Part shown: positions 8,095 through 16,842 of the stretch, piece by piece
How the letters are laid out: the number at the start of each line of letters is the position of its first letter
How positions within the stretch are numbered: the stretch's first letter is position 1
Source: an uncultured Oscillospiraceae bacterium
GTDB taxonomy: Bacteria > Bacillota > Clostridia > Oscillospirales > Ruminococcaceae
Assembly: GCA_910579545.1 (NCBI GenBank)
Contig: CAJTVI010000003.1
Coordinates: forward strand, 1 to 64,000
Direction of reading: 5' to 3'
DNA: 64,000 bases
Translations under genes and position numbers: made by a program
Notes under the pieces: generated by a model
The model's database searches: none
What the model saw: the letters and a program-made list of their open reading frames with translations, nothing else
Told to the model about the DNA's origin: nothing

Positions 8095-8937
8095 ATGGAC
8101 ATCCGTTACAGCTGCAACCAGCGGGACTTTAAGCGGTACACCACCGAGGAGACCCGCCGTGAATTCCTGATCGAAAACCTCTACCGGCCAGACGAGGTCG
8201 CGGCGGTGTACAGCCATGTGGACCGGATGGTCACCCTGGGCTGCATGCCGGTGCGCGAGGCGGTGCCGATCGACAAGGGCATCGACGTATGGGCCAACTT
8301 TGGCACAAGCTATTTTTTGGAGCGCCGGGAGATCGGCATCTTCAACATTGGCGGCGCGGGCAGCATCACGGTGGACGGCACCGTGTACAAGCTGGGCTAT
8401 AAAGACTGCCTGTACATCACCCGCGGGGCCAAGGAGGTGCTGTTTGCCAGCGACGCGCCGGACGCGCCGGCCAAGTTCTACATGGTCTCGGCCCCGGCCC
8501 ACTGCAGCTACGAGACCCGGCTGATCACCCTGGCCGACGCCGCCAAGCGCCCCATCGGGGACGCCGCCACCTCCAACAAGCGGGTGATCAACCAGTTCAT
8601 CCACCCGGACGTGCTGCCCACCTGCCAGCTTTCGATGGGCATGACCGCGCTCGAGACCGGCAGCGTCTGGAACACCATGCCGGCCCACACCCACGAGCGC
8701 CGGATGGAAATCTATATGTACTTTGAGGTGCCCAAGGACAACGTCGTCTTCCACATGATGGGCGAGGGCAGCGAGACCCGCCACATTGTGATGCAGAACG
8801 AGCAGGCGGTCATCAGCCCCAGCTGGAGCATCCACGCCGGGGCGGGCACCGCCAACTACACCTTTATCTGGGCGATGGGCGGCGAAAACCAGGCCTTTGA
8901 CGATATGGACACCATCCCCACCACCCAGCTGCGGTAA
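8095..8937 (+). CDS. kduI: 5-keto-4-deoxyuronate isomerase KduI
   Basis: A 280-residue cupin-type isomerase converting 5-keto-4-deoxyuronate (DKI) to 2,5-diketo-3-deoxygluconate. The zinc ligands are visible as HTHERRME (His198, His200, Glu205) and a later His247 in SIHAG, each offset by two from the E. coli enzyme as I remember it (196, 198, 203, 245). Length matches the family (~278). The ATG at 8095 with AAAGGAG upstream is preferred to an upstream in-frame start. It sits between two SDR genes in the uronate operon. Confidence 0.93.
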   Translation: MDIRYSCNQRDFKRYTTEETRREFLIENLYRPDEVAAVYSHVDRMVTLGCMPVREAVPIDKGIDVWANFGTSYFLERREIGIFNIGGAGSITVDGTVYKLGYKDCLYITRGAKEVLFASDAPDAPAKFYMVSAPAHCSYETRLITLADAAKRPIGDAATSNKRVINQFIHPDVLPTCQLSMGMTALETGSVWNTMPAHTHERRMEIYMYFEVPKDNVVFHMMGEGSETRHIVMQNEQAVISPSWSIHAGAGTANYTFIWAMGGENQAFDDMDTIPTTQLR

Positions 8938-9073
8938 GCCCCGCAGCGCCCGTCTTGAAGCAGGAACCCGCCCGCCCGCGTTTTGCGGGCCGGCGGTTTT
9001 GGCAAAAAAAGGAACGCCGGGCCTTTTTGGAGGTCCGGCGGCCCTTGGGTTTAAGAGAAAAGGAGAGAACGCT

Positions 9074-9871
9074 ATGAACATCAACGCATTCAGCCTGGAG
9101 GGCAAGGTCGCCCTGGTCACCGGCGCAAGCTACGGCATCGGCTTTGCCATTGCCAAGGGCATGGCCCAGTGCGGCGCCACCATCTGCTTCAACGACATCA
9201 ACCAGGAGCTGGTGGACAAGGGCCTGGCCGCCTACAAGGCCGAGGGCATCACGGCCCACGGGTATGTCTGCGACGTGACCAACGAGGAGGCGGTGCAGGC
9301 GCTGGTGGCCAAGATCGCCGCCGAGGTGGGGGTCATTGATATCCTGGTCAACAATGCCGGCATCATCAAGCGCATCCCCATGTGCGAGATGAGCGCGGCC
9401 GATTTCCGCAAGGTCATCGACGTGGACCTCAACGCCCCCTTCATCGTGTCCAAGGCGGTGATCCCGGCCATGATCGAGAAGGGCCACGGCAAGATCATCA
9501 ACATCTGCTCGATGATGAGCGAGCTGGGCCGCGAGACAGTCTCGGCCTACGCGGCGGCCAAGGGCGGCCTCAAGATGCTCACCCGCAACATCTGCTCGGA
9601 GTACGGCGAGCACAACATCCAGTGCAACGGCATCGGCCCCGGCTACATCGAGACCCCGCAGACCGCCCCGCTGCGCGAGCGCCAGCCGGACGGCAGCCGT
9701 CATCCCTTTGACCAGTTCATCATCGCCAAGACCCCGGCCGCCCGCTGGGGCACCACCGACGACCTGGTAGGCCCGGCGGTCTTCCTCGCGTCGGACGCCT
9801 CCAACTTCGTCAACGGCCACGTGCTGTACGTGGACGGCGGCATCCTTGCCTACATCGGCAAGCAGCCGTAA
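9074..9871 (+). CDS. KduD / gluconate 5-dehydrogenase-type SDR
   Basis: A 265-residue SDR with TGASYGIG at residues ~16-23, NNAGI near 95, Ser in NICSMMS and YAAAK near 157, and an insertion containing RHPFDQF before the C-terminal FVNGHVLYVDGG. Sequence features place it in the gluconate 5-dehydrogenase/2-deoxy-D-gluconate 3-dehydrogenase group. Directly behind kduI, the likely role is reduction of 2,5-diketo-3-deoxygluconate to 2-keto-3-deoxygluconate. KDG kinase and aldolase are not in the window. An AAAAGGAGAG site precedes the ATG. Confidence 0.82.
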   Translation: MNINAFSLEGKVALVTGASYGIGFAIAKGMAQCGATICFNDINQELVDKGLAAYKAEGITAHGYVCDVTNEEAVQALVAKIAAEVGVIDILVNNAGIIKRIPMCEMSAADFRKVIDVDLNAPFIVSKAVIPAMIEKGHGKIINICSMMSELGRETVSAYAAAKGGLKMLTRNICSEYGEHNIQCNGIGPGYIETPQTAPLRERQPDGSRHPFDQFIIAKTPAARWGTTDDLVGPAVFLASDASNFVNGHVLYVDGGILAYIGKQP

Positions 9872-9901
9872 GCGGCCCGATCAAACTGCGCCTCAAAAAA
9901 G

Positions 9902-9938
9902 CCCCTGCCCGCGATTTTGCGCGGGCAGGGGACTTTTT
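9902..9938 (+). terminator. Intrinsic terminator of the uronate operon
   Basis: A 12-bp perfect GC-rich stem (CCCCTGCCCGCG and its complement) is followed by ACTTTTT. An A-run on the left side may also help stop minus-strand transcription from lepA. Confidence 0.88.
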
Positions 9939-9984
9939 AGTATATTGTCCTCCCCGCACAGTATCTGCGGGGAGCAAAGGGGGG

Positions 9985-10005
9985 CTGGGGGCCTTTGGCC
10001 CCCAG
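9985..10005. repeat. 3'-end palindrome, copy 1
   Basis: Perfect 9-bp stem CTGGGGGCC / GGCCCCCAG with a 3-nt loop, 18 bp beyond the lepA stop codon. Same core as the copies at 13182, 62892, 63828 and (variant) 59282. Confidence 0.75.
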
Positions 10006-10022
10006 ATTGGCCTTTGGCCCGC

Positions 10023-11828
10023 TCAGTCCTCCTCTAACTTGAGCACCGCGGTAAAGGCCTCGCTGGGCAGCTGGACGCTGCCCAGCTGGCGCATCTTCTT
10101 TTTGCCCTCCTTCTGCTTTTCCAGCAGCTTTTTTTTGCGGGTGATGTCGCCGCCGTAGCACTTGGCCAGCACGTCCTTGCGCATCGCCTTGACCGTCTCG
10201 CGGGCGATCACCTTGCCGCCGATGGCCGCCTGCACCGGGATCTCGAACATCTGCCGCGGGATGTTCTCCTTCAGCCGCTCGGCCAGCCGGCGGCCCTTGG
10301 CGTAGGCCTTGTCCTCATGCACGATCATCGAGAGGGCGTCCACCATCTCGCCGTTGAGCAGCATGTCCAGCTTGACAAGCTTGGACTCGCGGAACCCCTT
10401 CAGCTCGTAATCATAGCTGGCGTAGCCCCGGCTGCGGCTCTTGATGGCGTCAAAAAAGTCGTACACGATCTCGCCCAGCGGCAGCTCGTAGTGCAGGTCC
10501 ACCCGCTCGGCGTCCAGATACTTCATGTCCGCCAGGGTGCCGCGGCGGTCCTGGCAGAGGTCCATCAGGCTGCCCACATACTCGGCCGGGGTAAAGATGT
10601 GGGCGTCCACAAACGGCTCCTCCTGCCGGGCGATCCGCCCCGGGTCGGGGTAGTTGGTGGGGTTGTCGATGGTCAGGGTGCTGCCGTCGGTCAGGGTGAT
10701 GCGGTACTCCACGCTCGGCGCGGTGGTGATCAGCTCCAGGTCGAACTCCCGCTCGAGCCGCTGGGTGATCACATCCAGGTGCAAAAGGCCCAAAAACCCG
10801 CACCGGAACCCAAAACCCAGCGCCGCGCTGGTCTCGGGGTCAAAGCTCAGGGCCGCGTCGTTCAGCTGCAGCTTTTCCAGCGCGTCCTTGAGGTCGGGGT
10901 ACTTGGCCCCGTCGGCCGGGTAGATGCCGCAGAACACCATCGGGGTCACCTTGCGGTAGCCGGGCAGCGGCTCGGGGGTGGGGGCGGCGGCCAGGGTCAC
11001 CGTGTCGCCCACCCGGGTGTCCCGCACGTTCTTGATGCTGGCGGTCAGGTATCCCACCTCGCCCGCCCGCAGCTGGCCGGTGGGCGAAAGGCTGGTGGCC
11101 CCCATGTGGCCCACCTCCACTAAGGTGAACTCGGCCCCGGTGGCCATCATCCGCACCGTGTCGCCGGCCTTTACCTGGCCCTCAAACACCCGCACATACA
11201 CGATCACGCCCTTGTAGCTGTCGTATACGCTGTCAAAGATCAGGCATTTCAGCAGCGCGTCCGGGTCCCCCTTCGGGGCCGGCACGTCCGCGATCACCCG
11301 CTCCAGCACGTCCTCGATGCCAAGGCCCAGCTTGGCGCTCACCCGGGGCGCGTCCAGGCAGGGCAGGCCGATCACCTCCTCCACCTCATGCGCCACCCGG
11401 TCCGGCTCGGCGCTGGGCAGGTCGATCTTGTTCAGGATCGGCACCAGCTCCAGGTCGTGCTCCAGCGCCAGATAGGTGTTGGCCAGGGTCTGGGCCTCCA
11501 CCCCCTGGCTGGCGTCCACCACCAGCACCGCCCCCTCGCAGGCGGCAAGGCTGCGGCTCACCTCGTAGCCAAAGTCCACATGGCCCGGGGTGTCGATCAG
11601 GTTAAAGGCGTACTCCTCGCCGTTTTTGGCGGTGTAGTTGAGGGCCACGGCCCGTGCCTTGATGGTGATGCCCCGCTCCCGCTCCAGCTCCATGTCGTCC
11701 AGCAGCTGGTCCTCCATCCGGCGCTCGTCCACGCTGTGGGTCTTTTCCAAAATGCGGTCGGCCAGGGTGCTCTTGCCGTGGTCGATGTGGGCGATGATGC
11801 AAAAATTGCGGATATGGTCCTGATTCAA
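10023..11828 (-). CDS. lepA: Elongation factor 4 (LepA), ribosomal back-translocase GTPase
   Basis: A 601-residue translational GTPase acting on the ribosome. The G1 motif AHIDHGKST starts near residue 13, followed by DTPGHVDF and NKID, EF-G-like domains, and the LepA-specific C-terminal domain ending in a Lys-rich segment. The start is a TTG at 11828 preceded by GGAGGG at normal spacing; the protein then begins LNQDHIRNF as in other LepA proteins. Frame upstream of this is non-coding. Usual family length is about 600. Confidence 0.96.
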   Translation of the reverse strand: MNQDHIRNFCIIAHIDHGKSTLADRILEKTHSVDERRMEDQLLDDMELERERGITIKARAVALNYTAKNGEEYAFNLIDTPGHVDFGYEVSRSLAACEGAVLVVDASQGVEAQTLANTYLALEHDLELVPILNKIDLPSAEPDRVAHEVEEVIGLPCLDAPRVSAKLGLGIEDVLERVIADVPAPKGDPDALLKCLIFDSVYDSYKGVIVYVRVFEGQVKAGDTVRMMATGAEFTLVEVGHMGATSLSPTGQLRAGEVGYLTASIKNVRDTRVGDTVTLAAAPTPEPLPGYRKVTPMVFCGIYPADGAKYPDLKDALEKLQLNDAALSFDPETSAALGFGFRCGFLGLLHLDVITQRLEREFDLELITTAPSVEYRITLTDGSTLTIDNPTNYPDPGRIARQEEPFVDAHIFTPAEYVGSLMDLCQDRRGTLADMKYLDAERVDLHYELPLGEIVYDFFDAIKSRSRGYASYDYELKGFRESKLVKLDMLLNGEMVDALSMIVHEDKAYAKGRRLAERLKENIPRQMFEIPVQAAIGGKVIARETVKAMRKDVLAKCYGGDITRKKKLLEKQKEGKKKMRQLGSVQLPSEAFTAVLKLEED

Positions 11829-11873
11829 AACGGCGTCCCTCCATTGTTCCATCTGGTTCGGTGCGGGGTTTGG

Positions 11874-11903
11874 GCGGCTTTGTTTTCTTATCGAACCGCC
11901 GCC
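11874..11903 (+). repeat. Solo MITE-like end (right-end type)
   Basis: GCGGCTTTGTTTTCTTAT followed by CGAACCGCCGCC. It matches the right end of the MITE-like element at 60277-60460 almost base for base. It lies just upstream of lepA. Confidence 0.65.
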
Positions 11904-11908
11904 ATAGT

Positions 11909-13108
11909 TCAGGGCGCCAGCGGGGTCCATACCTCCACCGGTCGGCCCTCGTGCAGGTAGACCCGCGGCGCGCGCATGCTCACCCCGCACAAAAGTTCGT
12001 AGGGGATGGTGCCCGCCTTGCGGGCCGCGCCGGCGGCGTTGTCCGCCGCGCCGCCCGGGCCGAACACGGTCACCTCGTCCCCCGCCTGTACCCCGGGGAT
12101 GCCGGTCACGTCCAGGATGGTCTGGTCCATGCACACCCGGCCGATCACCCGCGCCGGCTGGCCGTGCAGCTCCATCACCCCCTGGTTCGAGAGGGCGCGG
12201 GGGTAGCCGTCGGCATAGCCCACCGCCACGGTGGCCACCCGGCGGGGGGCGGGCGCGGTATAGATGCGGCCGTAGCTCACGCTCTCGCCGGCCGGCAGCT
12301 CCTTCACCTGCGCCACCACCGTTTTCAGCCGCAGCACCGGCGCAAAGCCGGGGCACTCGACAGCCCCGGCGGGGTCGTACCCGTACAGCAGGATGCCCGC
12401 CCGCACCATGTCCATGCCCCATTCGGGATGGCAAAACCCGGCGGCGCTGTTGCAGCAGTGCACGCAGGCAAACCGGTGGCCCCGGCCGGCCAGAGCGTCC
12501 CGCAGCCGCAAAAACAGGGCGTGCTGGGCCTCGGTGTAGGCGGCGTTTTCCTCGTCCGGCTCATCGGCGACCGCAAAATGCTGGAACAGCCCGGTAAACC
12601 GCAGCCCCGGCAGCGCCAGGGCCGCCTCCATCTCCTCCAAGGCAGCCTCAAAGCCCGCCCGGGCGGTAAAGCCCAGCCGGCCCATGCCGGTGTCCGCCTT
12701 GAGGTGGCAGTCCACCACCCGGCCGGCCGCCGAGGCCGCGGCGCTCAAACGCCGGGCGTATTCTAAGCTCATCACGGCCTGGGCAATGCCGTTCTGGGCC
12801 AGGGCCGCGGCCTCGCCCGGCGCGGTATAGCCCAGCACCAGAATGCTGCCGGCAATGCCCTGCCGGCGCAGCCGCAGCGCCTCGGCCAGGCAGCTCACCG
12901 CAAAATGCCGCACCCCCTGCCCCGCAAGGCAGCGGGCCACCGCCCCGTCCCCGTGGCCGTAGGCCGCCGCCTTTACCACCGCGCAGACCGGCGCGTCCCC
13001 CGCCCGGCGGCGGATGGCGGCCAGGTTCGCGGCCAGCGCGTCCAGGTCTACCTCGGCCCAGCAGTGCCGCTCAAAGGGCGGCAAAACAGTTGTGCCCGGC
13101 TGTTTCAT
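11909..13108 (-). CDS. alr: Alanine racemase
   Basis: A 399-residue PLP enzyme that makes D-alanine for peptidoglycan. The PLP lysine lies in VVKAAAYGHG (about residue 42), HLKADTGMGRLGF near 140 is the conserved substrate-site block, and SVSYGRIYTAP carries the C-terminal catalytic Tyr region. The ATG at 13108 follows an AAGGAG. Most relatives read VKANAYGHG; here the Asn is Ala, which is tolerated in some homologues. Spacing to lepA is about 80 bp. Confidence 0.95.
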   Translation of the reverse strand: MKQPGTTVLPPFERHCWAEVDLDALAANLAAIRRRAGDAPVCAVVKAAAYGHGDGAVARCLAGQGVRHFAVSCLAEALRLRRQGIAGSILVLGYTAPGEAAALAQNGIAQAVMSLEYARRLSAAASAAGRVVDCHLKADTGMGRLGFTARAGFEAALEEMEAALALPGLRFTGLFQHFAVADEPDEENAAYTEAQHALFLRLRDALAGRGHRFACVHCCNSAAGFCHPEWGMDMVRAGILLYGYDPAGAVECPGFAPVLRLKTVVAQVKELPAGESVSYGRIYTAPAPRRVATVAVGYADGYPRALSNQGVMELHGQPARVIGRVCMDQTILDVTGIPGVQAGDEVTVFGPGGAADNAAGAARKAGTIPYELLCGVSMRAPRVYLHEGRPVEVWTPLAP

Positions 13109-13181
13109 CGGATCAAGGTCTCCTTTGCACAAGATTGGGGGCAGGGCCGATCTGGGGGCCCCCTTTGCGAAAAAGGCCGAT

Positions 13182-13202
13182 CTGGGGGCCCTTGGCCCCC
13201 AG
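13182..13202. repeat. 3'-end palindrome, copy 2
   Basis: CTGGGGGCC / GGCCCCCAG stem with a 3-nt loop, 50 bp beyond the stop codon of the TtcA-like gene. A partial second copy of its left arm (GCCGATCTGGGGGCC) lies at 13147-13160. Confidence 0.72.
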
Positions 13203-13251
13203 CCCCCCCTTGCGGCGCGGAATCCCCGCGCCGGGGCGGTAAAACTTGATT

Positions 13252-14013
13252 TTAGCCCTGCCCCTGCGCCGGGCGCTGCCGGCCCCGGCCGCAAAAAACC
13301 GGCGCCCAGCCGTCCAGCCCGTTTTGCTGCAGCGCCCCCAGCATCTTTTGCCGGAAGGCCGGGTCGGCATGGGCCATGCCGCGCACAAACGCCTTGGCCT
13401 CCTCGCGGGCGGTGGCGCCGTCCACCGGGCAGCGGCTCTTTACCACCGGCAGCCCGGCGGTGCGCACCGCCCGCGCCACCTCGCCCTCGGCGGCCAGCAC
13501 AAGTGGGCGGATCAGGGTCAGTTCCCGGCGCGAAAGCCAGGTCACCGGCGAAAAGCAGCCCAGCCGCCCCTCCCGGAACAGGTTCATATAAAAGGTCTCG
13601 ATGGCGTCGTCCAGATGGTGCCCCAGCGCCACCTTGTTGCAGCCCAGTTCCTTGGCGGCGGTGTGCAGCGCGCCCCGCCGCAGCTTGGCGCAGAGGGCGC
13701 AGGGGTTTTGCTCCTTGCGCACATCCATCACCACCCGGCCAATGCCGCTGCGCCGCACCTCGTAGGGTATATCATATGCGGCAAACAGTGCCTCCAGTGC
13801 CGAGTAGTCGGTGTTCTGCCCGCCAAACTGCGGGTCAAGGGTCACCGCCGCAAGGGTGAACGGCACGCCGAGGTACCGCCGCAGCCGGGCAAGGCCGATG
13901 GTCAAGGCAACGCTGTCCTTCCCGCCGGACACCCCCACGCAGACGCGGTCGCCCGGCTGAATCATGCCATACTCCTGGATCGCCTTGCGCATCAGCCCTT
14001 CCAGACGCTGCAC
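13252..14013 (-). CDS. TtcA/TilS-type ATP-dependent tRNA thiolation protein
   Basis: A 253-residue PP-loop ATPase of the TtcA group (tRNA 2-thiocytidine-32 synthesis). The PP-loop is VSGGKDS near residue 28. The CxxC pair NPCALCAKLRRG near 120 and a third Cys in SRCPVDG match the iron-sulfur-dependent thiolase pattern, and GHHLDDAIET is the typical active-site block. I start it at the GTG 14013 because GGAGG precedes it and a promoter lies just upstream; an internal ATG at 13992 is the alternative. It could also be a related PP-loop enzyme of unknown tRNA target. Confidence 0.8.
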   Translation of the reverse strand: MQRLEGLMRKAIQEYGMIQPGDRVCVGVSGGKDSVALTIGLARLRRYLGVPFTLAAVTLDPQFGGQNTDYSALEALFAAYDIPYEVRRSGIGRVVMDVRKEQNPCALCAKLRRGALHTAAKELGCNKVALGHHLDDAIETFYMNLFREGRLGCFSPVTWLSRRELTLIRPLVLAAEGEVARAVRTAGLPVVKSRCPVDGATAREEAKAFVRGMAHADPAFRQKMLGALQQNGLDGWAPVFCGRGRQRPAQGQG

Positions 14014-14047
14014 GGCCCCCGCCCCCTCCAAGCTGCAAACTGTTTGT

Positions 14048-14077
14048 ATTATATACCATAAAAGCGCCGGATGGCAA
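14048..14077 (-). promoter_or_regulatory. Promoter of the TtcA-like gene
   Basis: On the minus strand TTGCCA (14072-14077), an 18-bp spacer and TATAAT (14048-14053), about 35 bp before the GTG start. Confidence 0.7.
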
Positions 14078-14184
14078 CCGGAAAGCTTTTTAAAAATGGC
14101 ACGTGAGAATAAGCGAGCATGAGCGAGCAAACAGGAGAAAACGGGAGGATGCCGAGAGCCAATAAAATTTTTGCAAAAAAGTGC

Positions 14185-14213
14185 TTGACGCGGCGGTTTT
14201 GGGCGGGTATAAT
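14185..14213 (+). promoter_or_regulatory. Promoter of rplM-rpsI
   Basis: TTGACG (14185-14190), a 17-bp spacer and TATAAT (14208-14213), a near-consensus housekeeping promoter 84 bp before rplM. Confidence 0.85.
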
Positions 14214-14221
14214 CAGGAGCG

Positions 14222-14296
14222 TGCCCCCTGCGGATCCAGGCTTTCAGCCGGGGGCGAGCCACCGATGCAACCCAAATCTTCGAGGAGGAAATAGAT
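14222..14296 (+). promoter_or_regulatory. Candidate r-protein leader of rplM
   Basis: The ~80-nt leader can form a GCCCCC/GGGGGC stem closing a ~20-nt loop before the AGGAGG site. L13 operons of Firmicutes often carry an autoregulatory leader here; I cannot confirm the known consensus by eye. Confidence 0.35.
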
Positions 14297-14725
14297 ATGA
14301 GCACTACGCTTGCAAAGGCCGGAGAGATCGAGCGCAAATGGTTTTTGATCGACGCCGCCGGCAAACCCCTGGGCCGCGTTGCGGCGCAGGCCGCCGTGCT
14401 GCTGCGCGGCAAGAACAAGGTCACCTTTACCCCCAATGTGGACTGCGGCGACCATGTGGTCATCGTCAACACCGACAAGGCGGTGCTGACCGGCAAGAAG
14501 CTGGAAAAGAAGTATTACCGCACCCATTCCGGCTGGATCGGCGGCCTCAAGGAGACCCAGTACAAGACCCTGATGGCCGAAAAATCCGACAAGGCCATGT
14601 ACCTTGCCGTCAAGGGCATGGTGCCCGCGAACGCTTTGGGCGCCAAGGCCATGACCCGGCTGCACTGCTACAAGGGCGCCGAGCACAAAAACGCCGCGCA
14701 GAAGCCTGCGGCCTATGAGTTTTAA
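14297..14725 (+). CDS. rplM: 50S ribosomal protein L13
   Basis: A 142-residue large-subunit protein. RKWFLIDAAGKPLGRVA near residue 13, GDHVVIVNTDKAVLTGKK near 56, YYRHSGWIGGLK-type block near 75 and a C-terminal MTRLHCYKG are hallmark L13 segments. It has the normal length. An AGGAGG site precedes the ATG, and rpsI follows 16 bp after the stop, the usual pairing. Confidence 0.98.
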   Translation: MSTTLAKAGEIERKWFLIDAAGKPLGRVAAQAAVLLRGKNKVTFTPNVDCGDHVVIVNTDKAVLTGKKLEKKYYRTHSGWIGGLKETQYKTLMAEKSDKAMYLAVKGMVPANALGAKAMTRLHCYKGAEHKNAAQKPAAYEF

Positions 14726-14741
14726 GAGGAGGCAATAGAAT

Positions 14742-15140
14742 ATGTACGAGACGAAACCCTATTTCTACGGCACCGGTCGTCGTAAGAATTCCGTTGCCCG
14801 TGTGCGCGTTTACACCGGTACCGGCAAGATCACCATCAACGAGCGGGATATCGACGATTACTTTGGCCTGGAGACCCTCAAGCTGATCGTGCGCCAGCCC
14901 CTGGCCGCGGCCGGTGTGGACGGCAAGTTCGACCTGGTGGTGCGGGTAGGCGGCGGCGGCGTTTCCGGCCAGGCCGGCGCCATCCGCCACGGCCTCAGCC
15001 GCGCGCTGCTCCAGTACGACGAGAACCTGCGCCCGGTGCTCAAAAAGGCCGGGTTCCTCACCCGCGACCCCCGCATGAAGGAGCGCAAAAAGTACGGCCT
15101 CAAGGCCGCCCGCCGCGCGCCCCAGTTCAGCAAGCGCTGA
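14742..15140 (+). CDS. rpsI: 30S ribosomal protein S9
   Basis: A 132-residue small-subunit protein with the start block YGTGRRKNSVARVR, the central GGGVSGQAGAIRHGLSRAL and the basic C-terminal tail ending in PQFSKR that reaches the P-site tRNA. Normal length. AGAGGAGG precedes the ATG; it is co-transcribed with rplM. Confidence 0.98.
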   Translation: MYETKPYFYGTGRRKNSVARVRVYTGTGKITINERDIDDYFGLETLKLIVRQPLAAAGVDGKFDLVVRVGGGGVSGQAGAIRHGLSRALLQYDENLRPVLKKAGFLTRDPRMKERKKYGLKAARRAPQFSKR

Positions 15141-15176
15141 GTTTTGCGTTTGCTGCCTTTCCAAAAAGGCAAACCG

Positions 15177-15203
15177 GCCCCCGCCATCAGGCGGGGGCTT
15201 TTT
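15177..15203 (+). terminator. Intrinsic terminator of rplM-rpsI
   Basis: GCCCCCGCC / GGCGGGGGC 9-bp stem with an ATCA loop followed by TTTTT. Confidence 0.9.
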
Positions 15204-15578
15204 GCGGCACAGGGCCGCCGCGCATGCCCCGCCCTATCCCCAACAGGCCCCGCCGCGCCGCCGGCATGTCCCCAGCAGGCCCTGCCGCGCACGCCCCGCC
15301 CATAAGCGGGTGGGCGCACAGCCGTTCCGCACCCCCTGCCGGCCCGCAAACCCGCCCCAAAAACTGTGCAACCTGCAAAGAGGTTTTTTATAAAATTGGT
15401 GATTTTGTATATTTAAAAAAGGGCTCGAACCGGCTTGCAGGGGTGGGAATTTTGTGCAAAATCAAAGCATGCGCGAGCATGCGGCCGTAAGGGCGAGAGA
15501 AACCGGGCATCCCGGAAAAAATCCTGAAAGGCCGGCCGCATTTGCCCTGTACCGCCCGCCAAAGCCGAATTCTGCCGT
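15204..15578. other. Gene-free stretch with hairpins before the G5/3D gene
   Basis: No convincing coding frame. The first part is GC-rich with a twice-occurring CAGGCCC(C/T)GCCGCGC motif. An AT-rich island (about 15383-15420) follows, and 15465-15540 contains consecutive small hairpins (GCATGC-GCGA-GCATGC, CCGGG-CAT-CCCGG, GGCCGGCC). It could hold a structured leader or small RNA, but I recognise no known family. Confidence 0.35.
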
Positions 15579-15607
15579 TTGACCCCCGCGCCCGGCTTTG
15601 CTACAAT
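15579..15607 (+). promoter_or_regulatory. Promoter of the G5/3D protein gene
   Basis: TTGACC (15579-15584), 17-bp spacer, TACAAT (15602-15607). This leaves a GC-rich leader of about 190 nt before the ATG. Confidence 0.7.
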
Positions 15608-15798
15608 GCCCAAAGCATCGCTTGGCGGGGCGGCGGCAGCTGCCCCCCGCAAAGGGATGCGGGCGTCGCCCGGCGGGGGCCTTTGGCCTTTCGGCGCGGG
15701 GACGCCGCGATCAGGAGGGGACGGCCCGGCAGTACGGCAGCCGCTTTGGGGCGGCCGTGCGGCCCGCGGCGGCCCCTCGGCAAAGAAACGGAGATCCT

Positions 15799-16842
15799 AT
15801 GACAAGATTCACAGAGCATATGCGGCGGCGCTTCCTTGCCATCCCGGCAAGGTTCTGGGCCAGCCTGCTCACCCTGTGCGGCCTGTCGCTCACCCTGTTT
15901 GCCATGACCTATTCCCTTGGGGTCGTGATCGTGTCGGATTCCTACGGCAGCCGCCAGGTGCTGATCACCCGCGAGGAGGACCCGCACCGGCTGATGGCCG
16001 AGGCCGGCATCGAGGCCGGCGAGGGCGACGCCTTTTACTACACCGCCTACAACGGCAGCCTTGCCTCCCTGAGCATCCAGAGGGCCTTCCCGGTCAAGGT
16101 GCTGGCCGACGGGCAGGAGTATGTGGGCAGCCTGGTGAGCGGCACGGTGGAAAAGGTACTCACCCTCTGCGGGGTCACCCTGGGCGAGCACGACTACACC
16201 GAGCCCAGCCTGCACGAGCCGGTGGACGAGGACACGGTCATCACGGTGCACCGGGTGGAATACCGGGACACCATCACCTACGAGAGCATCCCCTTTGAGA
16301 CCGAGTACGTCTACACCAGCCTCTTCTACCGCAACCGCAGCCGCACGGTCACCCTGCAGAACGGCTCGGAGGGCACCAACGAGATCACCAGCCGCGAGCG
16401 TGTGGTGGACGGCAGGGTCGAGTCCAGCCAGGTCATCAGCATTGTCGAGACCGTCTCGCCCAAAAACACCATCATCAAGGCCTACGCCCCCGGCGCGCCG
16501 GTCTCGTCCCTGGAGGGGCCGCCGGTGGTGGACGGCGTGCCCTCCAGCTACACCGCCGTCTACACCGGCCGGGCCACCGGCTACTCCGCCTCCCGCGGGC
16601 GGGGGGCATCGGGGCTGGGCCTCTATTACGGCACCGTGGCGGTCAACCCCGCCCTCATCCCCTACGGCACCAAGCTGTACATCGCCTCCACCGATGGGCG
16701 GTTCGTCTACGGCTACGCCATCGCCACCGACACCGGCGGCGCGCTGCAGAACGGCACCGCCTTGGTGGACCTCTTTTACGAGACCTACAGCGAGGCGCTG
16801 CTCAATGGGGTGCAGCAGGTAAACGTGTATGTGATCGGCTGA
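15799..16842 (+). CDS. Exported G5/3D-domain protein (YabE/Rpf-like cell-wall protein)
   Basis: A 347-residue protein. A membrane anchor or signal segment (about residues 20-45) is followed by DUF348 ubiquitin-like repeats, a G5 domain (EYRDTITYESIPFETEY, about 150-235), and a C-terminal 3D domain from YTGRATGYSAS to the end. The 3D domain carries GTVAVNP, IPYGTKLYI, DTGG and VDLF, the Asp-containing fold of MltA-like muralytic transglycosylases. It probably cleaves or remodels peptidoglycan outside the membrane. The ATG at 15799 has a GGAGATCCT site. In Firmicutes such genes are often controlled by long leaders, but none is identified here. Confidence 0.88.
   Translation: MTRFTEHMRRRFLAIPARFWASLLTLCGLSLTLFAMTYSLGVVIVSDSYGSRQVLITREEDPHRLMAEAGIEAGEGDAFYYTAYNGSLASLSIQRAFPVKVLADGQEYVGSLVSGTVEKVLTLCGVTLGEHDYTEPSLHEPVDEDTVITVHRVEYRDTITYESIPFETEYVYTSLFYRNRSRTVTLQNGSEGTNEITSRERVVDGRVESSQVISIVETVSPKNTIIKAYAPGAPVSSLEGPPVVDGVPSSYTAVYTGRATGYSASRGRGASGLGLYYGTVAVNPALIPYGTKLYIASTDGRFVYGYAIATDTGGALQNGTALVDLFYETYSEALLNGVQQVNVYVIG

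Noticed and set aside
7309..9120. 603-codon open frame on the minus strand
   Set aside because: Antisense to the SDR and KduI genes, which have clear motifs and ribosome sites. Long antisense frames are expected at this GC content.
15420..15500. tRNA-like segment (GCTCGAACC)
   Set aside because: Only a T-loop-like string is present; no acceptor stem, D-arm or CCA context can be built.
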